A DNA stretch of 64,000 nucleotides from NCBI GenBank assembly GCA_016927835.1, contig JAFGMA010000235.1, forward strand, positions 34,984 to 98,983, given 5' to 3'. Each line of letters begins with the position of its first letter. The stretch's first letter is position 1. The position numbers were made by a program, and so were the translations under genes. This document shows, one piece after another, positions 1 through 8,618 of the stretch. Source of the stretch: Candidatus Zhuqueibacterota bacterium. GTDB lineage: Bacteria; Zhuqueibacterota; Zhuqueibacteria; Thermofontimicrobiales; Sulfurfontimicrobiaceae. The notes below the pieces were generated by a model, which saw only the letters and a list, made by a program, of their open reading frames with translations, was not told the origin of the DNA and ran no database searches.

Positions 1-903
1 ACAGCAGCCGTAAGCGGTCAGGGCAAATTTTTCCATGATCGGAATCTGGTATTGCAGCATGAATTCATCGAACAAGTCAGGACCAACGAGGGTGGTTTCC
101 TGGGAAGCGCAAAAATTCCACAATCTGTTCCTCGAAACAGGAGGGCTGTTTGGCGCCGGATCATCGAGCTCTTCGGAGTATGGCATCGCCTGGTTTTGAT
201 GATCGCAAAGTGCCCAGTCGCCGGCTTTTTCCGCTTGCTCCTGCACCTGCAAAATGCCATCGCGCATGAATCTGAGCAATTCGTGCAGCCATTGAGGACG
301 ATCCATCATATCCCACATCATCTGCTCGATGCCGCGCAAATGCCCCAGCCGCGTGGAAATATCCGCATTCCATACCCGGAAGATAGGCGCGCGATCGATA
401 TTGATCGTGATCAGATCGCCAATCGCATCTGCCAGTCGGGCAGTTTTTTCCGCAGTCGCTTTTTCATCAATTTCGTGCCGGGGTTTCACCAATCGCTCGA
501 TATCTTCCGGCGATTTGATCGGCGGATCGATTTGTTTCGCACCGCGCGGATCATCGCCGCCAATCCAGCCCATTTTGACACCCCAGATGCCTTCGGGGTG
601 AGTCGCGCAAGCTGCATCAACGGTTAACCACGGTTCGAAAATAAAATCATCTTCAAATGTGCTGCGGAAGAGCATATTGCGGAAAAAATCTTCGTAATGC
701 CGATAAAACGCATCTTCGCAAAGGCACCTGGATTCGGGCATTTCCTGCCAGGCGAATGCGCGCACATAAATCAGGATCGGCGCGGGTTTTAGGCTGTTTT
801 GCGCACGCCAATGATTGCGTCGCTGAATTTGTACCTCAGCATTGCAGATTTCCAGGTATTTTTTTGCCAGGTCCCGGAGGATATTTCGATCAGCTTTTTT
901 CAT
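1..903 (-). CDS. URO-D superfamily (uroporphyrinogen decarboxylase-like) protein, C-terminus cut by window edge
   Basis: An uninterrupted frame runs from ATG at 903 to base 1, giving the first 301 residues of a longer protein. The segment GIWGVKMGWIGGDDP, the following charged region and the helix ending LTAYGCC resemble the uroporphyrinogen-decarboxylase-like family that also holds corrinoid methyltransferases (MtaA type). Members of this divergent subgroup usually exceed 350 residues and are mostly not heme enzymes; the substrate is unknown. There is no clear Shine-Dalgarno before the ATG, so the start is tentative. Similar genes often lie among sugar or cyclitol catabolism genes, and this window also holds a zinc dehydrogenase, an epimerase and a Gfo/Idh enzyme, but none is adjacent. 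The opposite-strand frame at 52-627 is a shadow of it. Confidence 0.78.
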   Translation of the reverse strand, partial: MKKADRNILRDLAKKYLEICNAEVQIQRRNHWRAQNSLKPAPILIYVRAFAWQEMPESRCLCEDAFYRHYEDFFRNMLFRSTFEDDFIFEPWLTVDAACATHPEGIWGVKMGWIGGDDPRGAKQIDPPIKSPEDIERLVKPRHEIDEKATAEKTARLADAIGDLITINIDRAPIFRVWNADISTRLGHLRGIEQMMWDMMDRPQWLHELLRFMRDGILQVQEQAEKAGDWALCDHQNQAMPYSEELDDPAPNSPPVSRNRLWNFCASQETTLVGPDLFDEFMLQYQIPIMEKFALTAYGCC

Positions 904-1272
904 GAGTCGACAGGTTCGGTGATTGCATCGGGCAGCATCGATTTCTCTCGCACACCGTGCGCGGGATTTTTAAAATCTTTGTAACTACTCAGGTTCTGGG
1001 TTCAGAGGTTCCCGGTTCAGGGTTGGCAACGTTCAATCCTGAACCTTGAACGCAGAACCTATGAACCTGAAAAGTTTCAAATATTGCTGAAAATGATAGC
1101 GATTTTTTAAGCCAAATGCAAGCGATTTATAAAACAGGGCAGTGAATGGGACGTCGAGCTTTCAATCAGAATTTTCCCGGACAAACTGCGTGGCGTCTGA
1201 AGTCAAGACTCGATTTTGTGCCAGAAACGATTCACGCGGAGAGACTATTCGCGTCGACGTTCCCCGAAGCCT
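904..1272. other. Intergenic region with a GGTTC-rich palindrome
   Basis: No convincing gene is visible between the URO-D-like gene and the methyltransferase stop. The main content is the imperfect palindrome at 989-1070, listed separately. Bases 1071-1272 are unremarkable; short frames here lack ribosome sites. Confidence 0.6.
989..1070. repeat. Imperfect inverted repeat built of GGTTC/GAACC units
   Basis: The left arm (989-1025) carries repeated AGGTTC/GGGTTC units and the right arm (1034-1070) carries the matching GAACC units, separated by about 8 bases. The arms pair over most of their length with several mismatches. It could fold as a long hairpin downstream of the methyltransferase gene, but no T-tract marks it as an intrinsic terminator. 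Such pentamer-rich palindromes look like decayed REP-type repeats; function unknown. Confidence 0.6.
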
Positions 1273-1947
1273 TCAAGCCCGAGCATCTCCATCTTTGATC
1301 CCGGTCATTTTCACACCGATCAAATTTGCAGAAACCTGGCACCCTGCCAACGGAGAATCCTTGATCAATTCTCGCAATTCAGTTGGTGTGTAGGCTGCAT
1401 CGATGGAGGTGATGAGTCCGGGTCTGATTGACTTTGGTCGGGTATTGATCCACAAAAACCATCTGAGCAAAGGACTCATATCCCGCCGTAAATCCGAAAT
1501 GAAGATTTTCCCGCCCGACTTCAACACCCGCCACATTTCCGAGAATGTGTCCATCGGCTTCTCCCATTCATGCAAGGAGCCATTGGTAAACACCGCATCG
1601 AATTCGTTTTCGCCGAATGGCATGGTTTGTCCGCTGCTTTGTATATAGTTAACCCTGTGGGACATCTGATAGTCCGCCGCGTTGCGCTTTGCAATTTTTA
1701 GCATATCGGCGCTGATATCAAGCCCGGTCAAGGTTGTATTTTGGGTGTGCTTCAACCATTCAAGTCCCAGGTATCCCGGACCCGGTCCAACCTCAAGTGC
1801 CCGCCCGGATGTGATGCCGCTTTTAATGATGTCGCCGGTTTCGATCCAGCCCTTATCTCGCAATCTTCGCTGCATTTGATCGTAGGTTGTGACATTGAAT
1901 TCCCCGTGAATGCCTTCATTGGTTTCAACAACGCGCGGTTTTGTCAT
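1273..1947 (-). CDS. Class I SAM-dependent methyltransferase
   Basis: 224 residues from the ATG at 1947, chosen because GGAGGG lies about 8 bases upstream; the frame stays open for 26 more codons without a better site. The SAM-binding glycine motif ALEVGPGPGYLG is at residues 50-61, the acidic ribose-binding Asp at 77 (GLDIS), and a post-motif FDAVFTNGSLHEW near 116-128 fits the ubiquinone/menaquinone-type (Methyltransf_11) fold. After the core, SGGKIFISDLRRD near 144-156 is the usual strand. The substrate cannot be told from sequence. It is transcribed away from the kinase gene at 2335 and probably alone. Confidence 0.85.
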   Translation of the reverse strand: MTKPRVVETNEGIHGEFNVTTYDQMQRRLRDKGWIETGDIIKSGITSGRALEVGPGPGYLGLEWLKHTQNTTLTGLDISADMLKIAKRNAADYQMSHRVNYIQSSGQTMPFGENEFDAVFTNGSLHEWEKPMDTFSEMWRVLKSGGKIFISDLRRDMSPLLRWFLWINTRPKSIRPGLITSIDAAYTPTELRELIKDSPLAGCQVSANLIGVKMTGIKDGDARA

Positions 1948-2334
1948 TCGTTTCACCCTCCGTTTTAGAACGCCTGAATCACAATTCTTTCTCTCAACAC
2001 TTTTGCGCGCAAAGCGCAGGTGCACGATTTAAAACTTGAATCGAGCATAGTCATGCCCCGAAAATCCAATATCGGCGCAATACGAAAATCCTGTTTGAAA
2101 ATTTTAATCTATGAATTTCAGCGTTCGAAGGCAAGCATTTTTTATAAAAAGAATAAGATTTTTTTCGATCGCCAGGCTTGCCTGCAAATTTATTTTTGAT
2201 TGCCGGAGAGTCAATGGAATATCCTTTAGCAGTGGATTTTCGCTTCCACGTATCTTTTGCTTGATTTATAGTTATTTTTTTAGTAATTTTTCACGTTTAA
2301 TTCCGGTTCGAGTTATCTTCTAAAACACCTTTAA
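1948..2334. other. Divergent intergenic region between methyltransferase and kinase genes
   Basis: It holds the start regions of two diverging genes and becomes AT-rich after about 2100. A candidate plus-strand promoter lies at 2261-2289 (listed separately). No credible coding frame or RNA gene was seen; the 70-codon frame at 2111-2323 has no ribosome site and low-complexity composition. Confidence 0.5.
2261..2289 (+). promoter_or_regulatory. Candidate sigma70-type promoter for the P-loop kinase gene
   Basis: TTGATT (2261-2266), 17-bp spacer, TAATTT (2284-2289). The -10 box is weaker than the TATATT seen at other promoters in this window. Predicted transcript start is about 40 bases before the ATG. 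Confidence 0.4.
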
Positions 2335-2904
2335 ATGAGATCGATCATGCCTCACATAGGATTAACCGGCACGAATGCTTCCGGGAAAACGAGTGTTGTC
2401 AAGTATTTAAGGTCGAAGGGATTTAAATGCTTTTCCCTGTCTGATATCATCCGCGAGGAACTTGTCCGGCGGAATCTCCAGGAAAATCGTGAGAATTTAT
2501 TTCGCATCGGAAACGATTTGCGGGAGCAATCGGGACCGGCGGTGTTGGCTCAAAAAACCATTGAAAAATTGACTGATCAGTATTCGGTCATCGATAGCAT
2601 TCGGAACGTATTTGAAATTTCTGCCCTCAAGACTGTTCCCGATTTTTATTTGGTTGCAGTCGATGCGCCGGTGGAAATCCGGTTTGCGCGGGCACAAAAA
2701 CGCGGTCGCAACGAAAATGCGCCGACGCTGCAAGACTTCATCAACCTGGAAAACGCTGAAAAAAGCGCCGATAAAACCCGGCAAAACCTGGATCAATGCA
2801 TGGATCTGGCGGATTACCAGCTCTTCAATGATGGCAACTACGAGCAGTTGCTGGCAAAAATAGATGCCATCCTGGCGGATATCGACGCCAAAATCAAGGA
2901 TTGA
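2335..2904 (+). CDS. P-loop nucleotide kinase-like protein (dephospho-CoA kinase / UPF0200-like)
   Basis: 189 residues. A Walker A motif GTNASGKT lies at 12-19 and the fold continues as in small nucleoside or dephospho-CoA kinases: DIIREE helix, VIDSIRN (Walker B-like strand near 86-92) and a lid-like Arg-rich stretch ARAQKRGR near 117-124. The best match from memory is the archaeal UPF0200/AAA kinase type found scattered in bacteria; the substrate is unassigned. Two in-frame ATGs (2335, 2347) are possible; neither has a strong ribosome site, though GAGAT precedes the second. It stands alone ahead of the envelope gene group. Confidence 0.7.
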   Translation: MRSIMPHIGLTGTNASGKTSVVKYLRSKGFKCFSLSDIIREELVRRNLQENRENLFRIGNDLREQSGPAVLAQKTIEKLTDQYSVIDSIRNVFEISALKTVPDFYLVAVDAPVEIRFARAQKRGRNENAPTLQDFINLENAEKSADKTRQNLDQCMDLADYQLFNDGNYEQLLAKIDAILADIDAKIKD

Positions 2905-3021
2905 ATTACTCCGACTTGAGCTGCAATTCCATTGAAGCATGCAACGAAACACGCAAACCTTCGTAATGATAGGTTAAGCACGGTCGTTTTGAAGAGTTTT
3001 AGATGGAGGATAAATTCAGCC

Positions 3022-3654
3022 ATGAATAGAAAATTCATTATATTGTCATTATTAATGCTGCTGGTTTTGATATCAGGCTGTTTTGAATATGAGGATGTGA
3101 TAACCATCGAAAAAGATTATTCCGGTACGCTGTCGGTGCATTATCGGAGCTTGAAAGACTCAAACATGAACTGGAACGGGATGAAATTTCCAAAGGAAAA
3201 AGAATCCATTTTGGAGGAAGTGAAAAAAAATTACACGTCCGAACATGTCAAGTTAATCCGGTTCCGGGTGAAAGAGCGCGACAAGTATCAGCATGTGTAT
3301 TTCGATGTTAAATTTGATCGATTAACCGATCTCAACGAAATCAGGCAATTTGCAGACAGCCATATTTCGCTGGCTAAACTGAATTCGAATGTTATCCATT
3401 TTAAGCGAGTCATCGAATTTGATGAGGATGAAAAGGATGAAGATGATGAATCCGAATTAAGTCGGCTCGTTATAAGCCTGCTCGAAGAATCGATTTTCGA
3501 TAAAATAAAATTCAGATTTGAGGTTAACTTTCCCGAAGAAATGCATCATACAAACGCAAATTGGGAACAGGATAGCCGGCATGGTGTCTGGAAATATACA
3601 CTTTCGGATTTTATCGGGGACAAGAAAATCGTCATGACGGCGCAATCGAAGTAA
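3022..3654 (+). CDS. Predicted lipoprotein of unknown function
   Basis: 210 residues from ATG 3022, preceded by GGAGG 12 bases upstream. The N-terminus is a lipoprotein signal (hydrophobic MLLVLIS then GC at the lipobox, LISGC, Cys near residue 19). The mature part is beta-rich with an acidic run DEDEKDEDDESE near 138-149. The pattern (early Cys, then a domain tested for linear strands ending in ITMTAQ-like) resembles bacterial envelope lipoproteins with no assigned function. It is followed at short distance by two more exported proteins in the same direction (3734, 5118), suggesting one envelope gene group. Confidence 0.7.
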   Translation: MNRKFIILSLLMLLVLISGCFEYEDVITIEKDYSGTLSVHYRSLKDSNMNWNGMKFPKEKESILEEVKKNYTSEHVKLIRFRVKERDKYQHVYFDVKFDRLTDLNEIRQFADSHISLAKLNSNVIHFKRVIEFDEDEKDEDDESELSRLVISLLEESIFDKIKFRFEVNFPEEMHHTNANWEQDSRHGVWKYTLSDFIGDKKIVMTAQSK

Positions 3655-3733
3655 TTTTCTCCTGTTTCATTTTTATCTGTCAATTCGCCATACCCAAAAC
3701 AGCTTGAATGTAAATAAACTCACGAGGTATTCA

Positions 3734-4951
3734 ATGAAACATCTCTTCGCCTGTTTCCTCGTTTCATACACGATTTGCCACCTGGCATTTGCAGGTACCG
3801 GACGGATATACGGCAAAGTAACCACCACGGATGATGAGGTTTTCGAGGGCTGGATCCGCTGGGATAAGCAGGAAGCGTTCTGGGATGATTACCTTGACGG
3901 CATCCGCAAAGGATATATTAAAAATGACCTGGATAAAAAAATTCTTTTGAAGGTGTACGGACCGTTCTGGGTTTACCGACGACAAAGTGAATTCAGACAA
4001 GATCCTCAAACCGGGATACAATTCGGGCATATTGAATTGCTGGAGAAAACATCCGGCAGTTCAGCAACCGTCACCTTGAAAGACGGACGCAAGTTGAAGC
4101 TGGGTCCCCACGGGCGGGACATTGGCTCCAGCAACAGCGGCATCGAAATCGATGATTTGAATTTCGGCAAAATTGTCATCAAATGGCGCGAATTCAAACA
4201 GGTTGAATTCAAGGAAGAGACATCGCAATACGTTGAGGTAAAATCCCAAAACGATGAATACCGCCTATACGGACGCGTCGAAACCTGGGAGGGCGATGTA
4301 TTCGAAGGGTATGTTATCTGGGACTGGGATGAGTCGCTCTCAACGCATATCCTCGATGGAAAAAGCCGGCGCCGCGAAATGGAAATACCATTCACCAACA
4401 TCAAATGGATTGAACGCGATTCCCGATCTTCGGTCGTTGTGGAGTTAACGAATGACACCAGGCTCAGCCTGAGCGGGAGCAATGATGTGGGGCAGGGCAA
4501 CCGTGGTATGGCGATCAAGGATCCGGTTTACGGTGAGGTAGAAATCTCGTGGAAAGATTTCGGCTCAGTTAAATTCGAAAAGAATGTGACAAAATTCATC
4601 AGGAACTACGATGATTTTGATGGCGGACGCCCGCTTTATGGCGAGGTGTATACGAAATATAACGACCGCTACCGGGGTTATATCTGTTGGGATAATGACG
4701 AATGCTTCACCACCGATGTCCTCGATGGCAAATATGAAGAATATGATATCAATATCGAATTTTCAAAGATCTACTCAATCCAGTACCGTTCGAGACGTTC
4801 ATGTATCGTGGAAACGGTGGATGGAAAAAAAATGCATCTCTCAGGTTCGAATGATGTGAATGATGCAAATGCCGGGATTTTTATCATGCAGGAAGATGGC
4901 AGCGAAACAAAAGTGCGCTGGACCGATTTCGAGAAAGTGATTTTTAAATGA
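3734..4951 (+). CDS. Exported protein with three tandem ~105-135-residue repeats
   Basis: 405 residues starting at ATG 3734 (GAGG 6 bases upstream), with a signal peptide ending LAFA near residue 20. The mature protein is three copies of one unit, about 25-160, 178-282 and 301-405. Each unit has Y/LYG.V, F.GYI.WD..E, LDGK, a strand pair, the hallmark LSGSNDV..N.GI and W.DF..V.F at the end. The first copy is longer and its hallmark is altered to LGPHGRDIGSSNSGI. All-beta barrels of PRC or SH3 type are plausible. I do not recognise a named family and no catalytic motif is visible. It sits between the lipoprotein at 3022 and the DUF4097 protein at 5118. Confidence 0.75.
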   Translation: MKHLFACFLVSYTICHLAFAGTGRIYGKVTTTDDEVFEGWIRWDKQEAFWDDYLDGIRKGYIKNDLDKKILLKVYGPFWVYRRQSEFRQDPQTGIQFGHIELLEKTSGSSATVTLKDGRKLKLGPHGRDIGSSNSGIEIDDLNFGKIVIKWREFKQVEFKEETSQYVEVKSQNDEYRLYGRVETWEGDVFEGYVIWDWDESLSTHILDGKSRRREMEIPFTNIKWIERDSRSSVVVELTNDTRLSLSGSNDVGQGNRGMAIKDPVYGEVEISWKDFGSVKFEKNVTKFIRNYDDFDGGRPLYGEVYTKYNDRYRGYICWDNDECFTTDVLDGKYEEYDINIEFSKIYSIQYRSRRSCIVETVDGKKMHLSGSNDVNDANAGIFIMQEDGSETKVRWTDFEKVIFK

Positions 4952-5117
4952 TGCCTGAACGAAAATTCGCATCTTCATGCTAAGCGGAATCGAATCACAA
5001 CGTAAAAACAATGAGTTATGATCCTTCGACTCAGCATGAAAAAAAGCGGACTTTTTATTCAGACTTCCGGCGCTGATTTCATCAGGCTTTTAACCTATTT
5101 GGAGGGAGAATCAAATC

Positions 5118-5921
5118 ATGAAAATCAGATCAATACTTCTCTCACTATTGCTGATTTCATCTGTGAGCGTCAATTGCGTCAAGGCTGGCAGAATAGAGGA
5201 AACCGTTAAAAAGACATTCGATGCTAATTCGGATGTTGAAATTGTGCTGAGAAATAAAAACGGTTCTGTGGTAGTATCGAGTTGGGATAAGCCGCAAGTT
5301 CTGGTGATCGCCGAGAAAGTTGTGAAGGCGCACCATGAGGAGAAAGCCCAAAAAATCATGGAGCAGGTGGAGATTATCTTCAACGCCAGCCCTGAGCGAA
5401 TCGAAATCGAATCGGACTATCCGCCTTCAAATCGCAGCCATAACAGTTTTTGGGGATTGTTTTTTGATGAAGCGAATGCTCAAATATCGATTTCCTATCA
5501 GCTCACCGTCCCCAAAGATGCCAACCTCGAGTTGAAAACAACCAACGGGTCAATCACAATCGAAAATACGTCGGGAAACATCAATGCGAGATCGACCAAT
5601 GGCAGCGTGAAGCTCCTGGATGTTCACGGGATGATTCGCGCAAGAACCACCAATGGCAGAATCCAGGCTGAGGTGCTCGAATTCACGCGCGAGGATGAGA
5701 TTTATTTCAAAACCACCAATGGCAGCATCAAGCTCGATTTGCCGACCAATATTCAGGCGGATGTGCGTGCCAATACCACTAATGGCAGCATCAGCACGGA
5801 TTTTCCCCTGGAAGTCAGCGGCAAATTCAACCGGAAAAATCTGCGCGGGACGATCAATGGCGGCGGTGGGCGCATCGATTTGACAACCACCAACGGTAGT
5901 ATTAAAATTAATGAAAATTAA
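5118..5921 (+). CDS. DUF4097-family exported beta-helix protein (putative adhesin-like)
   Basis: 267 residues with a clear ribosome site (GGAGGG, 12 bases upstream) and an N-terminal signal sequence; VNC near residue 20 could be a lipobox but is not typical. From about residue 140 to the end, short strands repeat with the signature TTNGS or STNGS at roughly 18-residue steps, as in the DUF4097 right-handed beta-helix family (formerly DUF2807-like, head GIN domain relatives). Such proteins are often found with envelope stress or anti-sigma genes, but none is adjacent here. Stop codon and the rlmD start are only 15 bases apart, so the two may be co-transcribed. Confidence 0.82.
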   Translation: MKIRSILLSLLLISSVSVNCVKAGRIEETVKKTFDANSDVEIVLRNKNGSVVVSSWDKPQVLVIAEKVVKAHHEEKAQKIMEQVEIIFNASPERIEIESDYPPSNRSHNSFWGLFFDEANAQISISYQLTVPKDANLELKTTNGSITIENTSGNINARSTNGSVKLLDVHGMIRARTTNGRIQAEVLEFTREDEIYFKTTNGSIKLDLPTNIQADVRANTTNGSISTDFPLEVSGKFNRKNLRGTINGGGGRIDLTTTNGSIKINEN

Positions 5922-5936
5922 CGGTGTCCGAAGAGC

Positions 5937-7364
5937 ATGGAGGAATCGCTTAGAAAAGGTGCTGAGACAGAACTGACCATTGAAAAGCTGGCGTTTGGTG
6001 GGCATGGTATCTCTAAAATGGATAATTTTACTATTTTCGTCGATCGTGCCATTCCCGGTCAGGTTGTCCGTGCCAAAATTTACCAGAAAAAACAAAATTA
6101 TGCCAAAGCCAGGGTATTATCGCTAATCGCACAATCACCCGATGCCATCCAACCCGAATGCCCGCATTTCGACATTTCAAACTGCGGCGGATGTCTTTTC
6201 CAGAATTTGCCGTATTCGAAACAACTCGAATTTAAATCGGACCAGGTTGCCGAAACGCTGGCGCATATCGGCGGATTGAAGCTGAATACAATTGCGCTTC
6301 CCATTCCCTCCGAGGATATCTTCTTCTATCGCAATAAGATGGAATTCTCATTCGACGAGAGATGGTACGCCGATCTCAGCCAGAAACCAGCCGAACCAGA
6401 ACGCGATTTCGCATTAGGATTACATATTTCAAAATTTTATAACAAGGTTTTCGATGTCACCGATTGCAAATTGTTCTCGCCTGAGAGCAACCATATCCTG
6501 AATACGATCAGACGGTTCAGCCAGGAAAGCGGATTGAATTCATACAACTCCAGGCTGAATTCCGGATTCTGGCGTTTCGTCACCATGCGCCAGGCGAAAA
6601 ATACCAATGGGTTGATGGTTTCAATCATCACCGCGGACGCCAGGCAACAATCGGATATGATTGAGCCGCTTGCCAAGCAGCTTCAAAAAAATCATCCGGA
6701 TATCACCACAATGATCCACGGCATTAACCGTCGAAGTGCACAAATCGCGACCAGCGATCAACAACACATTTTATCAGGTTCGGGGTACATAGTCGAAGTT
6801 TTGGGCAATTACCGGTTCCGAATTTCGCCGAATTCATTTTTTCAGACCAATACGCGGCAGGCAGAAAAACTGTACCAGCGCATTGTCGAGCTCGCTGAAT
6901 TCGAGCCAAATGATATTGTATACGATCTTTATACCGGAACCGGAACGATCGCGATCTTTATTTCAAATCATGTACGAAAAGTTGTGGGCTTCGAACTGGT
7001 TGAGGAAGCTATTGTGGATGCCCGGATGAATTGTGAATTAAATGCGGTTGAAAATTGTGAGTTTAAAGCCGGCGATATCAGGCATGAATTGAAAAAGGCA
7101 ATTGCCGATACAGCGAAATCCGAGATGCCGTCGGTGGTGATCGCGGATCCCCCTCGAATCGGCATGCATCCGGCGGTTGTCCGCGAAGTGCTCAGGCTGG
7201 CGCCGAAACGAATCATTTATGTTTCATGCAATCCGGCGACACTTGCCAGAGATTTGCAGGCTTTCACCGAGCAGGATTACATCCTCGATTTTGTGCAACC
7301 CATCGACATGTTCCCCCATACGGCGCATATTGAAGTAATCAGCCGCTTGATCCGAAAAATATAG
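5937..7364 (+). CDS. rlmD: 23S rRNA (uracil-C5)-methyltransferase, RlmD/RumA family
   Basis: 475 residues, the usual length. An N-terminal TRAM domain (about 8-65) is followed by the iron-sulfur cluster cysteines C75, C83, C86 and C177 (spacing CX7CGGC, then far Cys). The methyltransferase part has the SAM motif DLYTGTGTI at 330-338, the DPPR motif near 404-407, and the catalytic nucleophile C431 in YVSCNP. It methylates C5 of a 23S rRNA uridine. Paralogs for other uridines (RlmCD, TrmA-like) share these motifs, so the exact target position is inferred. It converges with oadB across a hairpin at 7382-7424. Confidence 0.93.
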   Translation: MEESLRKGAETELTIEKLAFGGHGISKMDNFTIFVDRAIPGQVVRAKIYQKKQNYAKARVLSLIAQSPDAIQPECPHFDISNCGGCLFQNLPYSKQLEFKSDQVAETLAHIGGLKLNTIALPIPSEDIFFYRNKMEFSFDERWYADLSQKPAEPERDFALGLHISKFYNKVFDVTDCKLFSPESNHILNTIRRFSQESGLNSYNSRLNSGFWRFVTMRQAKNTNGLMVSIITADARQQSDMIEPLAKQLQKNHPDITTMIHGINRRSAQIATSDQQHILSGSGYIVEVLGNYRFRISPNSFFQTNTRQAEKLYQRIVELAEFEPNDIVYDLYTGTGTIAIFISNHVRKVVGFELVEEAIVDARMNCELNAVENCEFKAGDIRHELKKAIADTAKSEMPSVVIADPPRIGMHPAVVREVLRLAPKRIIYVSCNPATLARDLQAFTEQDYILDFVQPIDMFPHTAHIEVISRLIRKI

Positions 7365-7381
7365 CATTTCTGTAATTGAAA

Positions 7382-7424
7382 CGGATTTGCAGTGATCGCG
7401 AGCCGCCGATCATCTGCAAATCCG
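7382..7424. terminator. Strong hairpin between convergent rlmD and oadB
   Basis: CGGATTTGCAG/CTGCAAATCCG arms, extended inward by TGATCG/CGATCA with one bulged T and an 8-base loop: about 17 paired bases. It sits between two convergent stop codons, where a shared terminator is expected, but neither side has a clear T-run, so a barrier hairpin or repeat is also possible. Confidence 0.5.
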
Positions 7425-7481
7425 CTGCTCTTGGCGATCCTGATTGCTCCGGCTCTCAAAGCACGAAATCAAAGGCGGGCG

Positions 7482-8606
7482 CTATCCCATAAAAAATCTG
7501 AGCAAAAAGCCGGCTGCAACTGCGGAGCCAATAACACCCGCAACATTGGGAGCCATTGCATACTGCAGCAGGTTATTATTCGGATCTTCGTGCACACCCA
7601 TATCCTGAACGACCCTGGCGCTCATCGGCACCGCAGAAACGCCAGCCATGCCAATCAGCGGATTAATTTTCTTTTTTGCAAAAATATTATGAATATGCAC
7701 GCCGATAATTCCGCTGGCGGATCCAATAGCAAAGGCAACGACGCCCAACACCAGAATGCCGATGGTTTTGAATTGGAAAAATTTATCGGCTTCCATCGTT
7801 CCGCCGATTGCCAATCCCAGGATAATCGTTGACGCGTTCAAAATGGTATCCCGAGCTACTTCGACCATCCTGCGATCTACCACGACCAACTTTGTCTCCT
7901 TGATCAGATTGCCAAAGAGCAGCATACCGAGCAGCGGTGTGGCAGTTGGTACCAGAATGCAAGCGATTAAGACGCTGAAAATCGGAAATAAAAATTTCTT
8001 CAGCGGTGTTACATTACCTGGAACGCCGAATTGCCTGTCCATCTCCTTCATATTGATTTTTCGCTGGGTTGAGGAGGTAAAGAATAAGCCCACTGGTTTT
8101 TGGATCAATGGAACCAGCGCCATGTACGAATAAGCAGCGATTGAAATGGGTCCCAATAAATCGGGCGCGAGTTTTGTGGCGGTGAAGATCGACGTTGGAC
8201 CATCCGCGCCGCCAATGATACCAGTTGCCGCGGCTTCCATGAGCGTGAAATCAATTCCCAGGTAATTCAGACCGAGTGCCCCGAGTATTGTCACAAAAAT
8301 GCCAGCCTGTGCTGCGGCGCCGAAAAAAATCAATCGGGGATTCCTGATAAGCGGACCGAAATCCGTGTGGGCACCAATGCCGAAAAAAATCAGGCAGGGC
8401 AATACAACTGTTTTGATGCCGTGTTGATAAAAAAACGACAGAATGCATCCGTCATCCAATGAGCTTTGTTCGGCGCCCGGGATATTTGCCATGATCATCC
8501 CGAAGCCAATCGGCAGCAGCAGCAGCGGTTCAACGCGCTTCTTTGCCCCGAGAAAAATCAGGATAAGCCCGATGAATATCATGCAAAACATCAATACACT
8601 CTCCAT
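7482..8606 (-). CDS. oadB: Na+-translocating decarboxylase, beta subunit (membrane carboxybiotin decarboxylase)
   Basis: 374 residues, about ten membrane segments. It carries the conserved GGADGPTSIF (133-140 region, D135), where the family's essential sodium-linked Asp lies, plus the C-terminal GIIGVHIHN and NPLIGMAGVSAVPMSAR segments typical of OadB/GcdB/MmdB. It decarboxylates carboxybiotin on the partner subunit and exports Na+. ATG at 8606 follows GGAGGCTGAAA. It is the third gene of the oadG-oadA-oadB operon, 12 bases after oadA. Confidence 0.95.
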   Translation of the reverse strand: MESVLMFCMIFIGLILIFLGAKKRVEPLLLLPIGFGMIMANIPGAEQSSLDDGCILSFFYQHGIKTVVLPCLIFFGIGAHTDFGPLIRNPRLIFFGAAAQAGIFVTILGALGLNYLGIDFTLMEAAATGIIGGADGPTSIFTATKLAPDLLGPISIAAYSYMALVPLIQKPVGLFFTSSTQRKINMKEMDRQFGVPGNVTPLKKFLFPIFSVLIACILVPTATPLLGMLLFGNLIKETKLVVVDRRMVEVARDTILNASTIILGLAIGGTMEADKFFQFKTIGILVLGVVAFAIGSASGIIGVHIHNIFAKKKINPLIGMAGVSAVPMSARVVQDMGVHEDPNNNLLQYAMAPNVAGVIGSAVAAGFLLRFFMG

Positions 8607-8618
8607 TTTCAGCCTCCG

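Noticed and set aside
52..627. 191-codon plus-strand frame
   Set aside because: It lies antisense to the URO-D-like gene; the codon pattern follows the minus frame and it has no ribosome site or family.
5530..5900. Repeated ACCAATGGCAGC-like units as a CRISPR array
   Set aside because: They encode the TTNGS ladder of a DUF4097 protein in one frame with unequal spacing.
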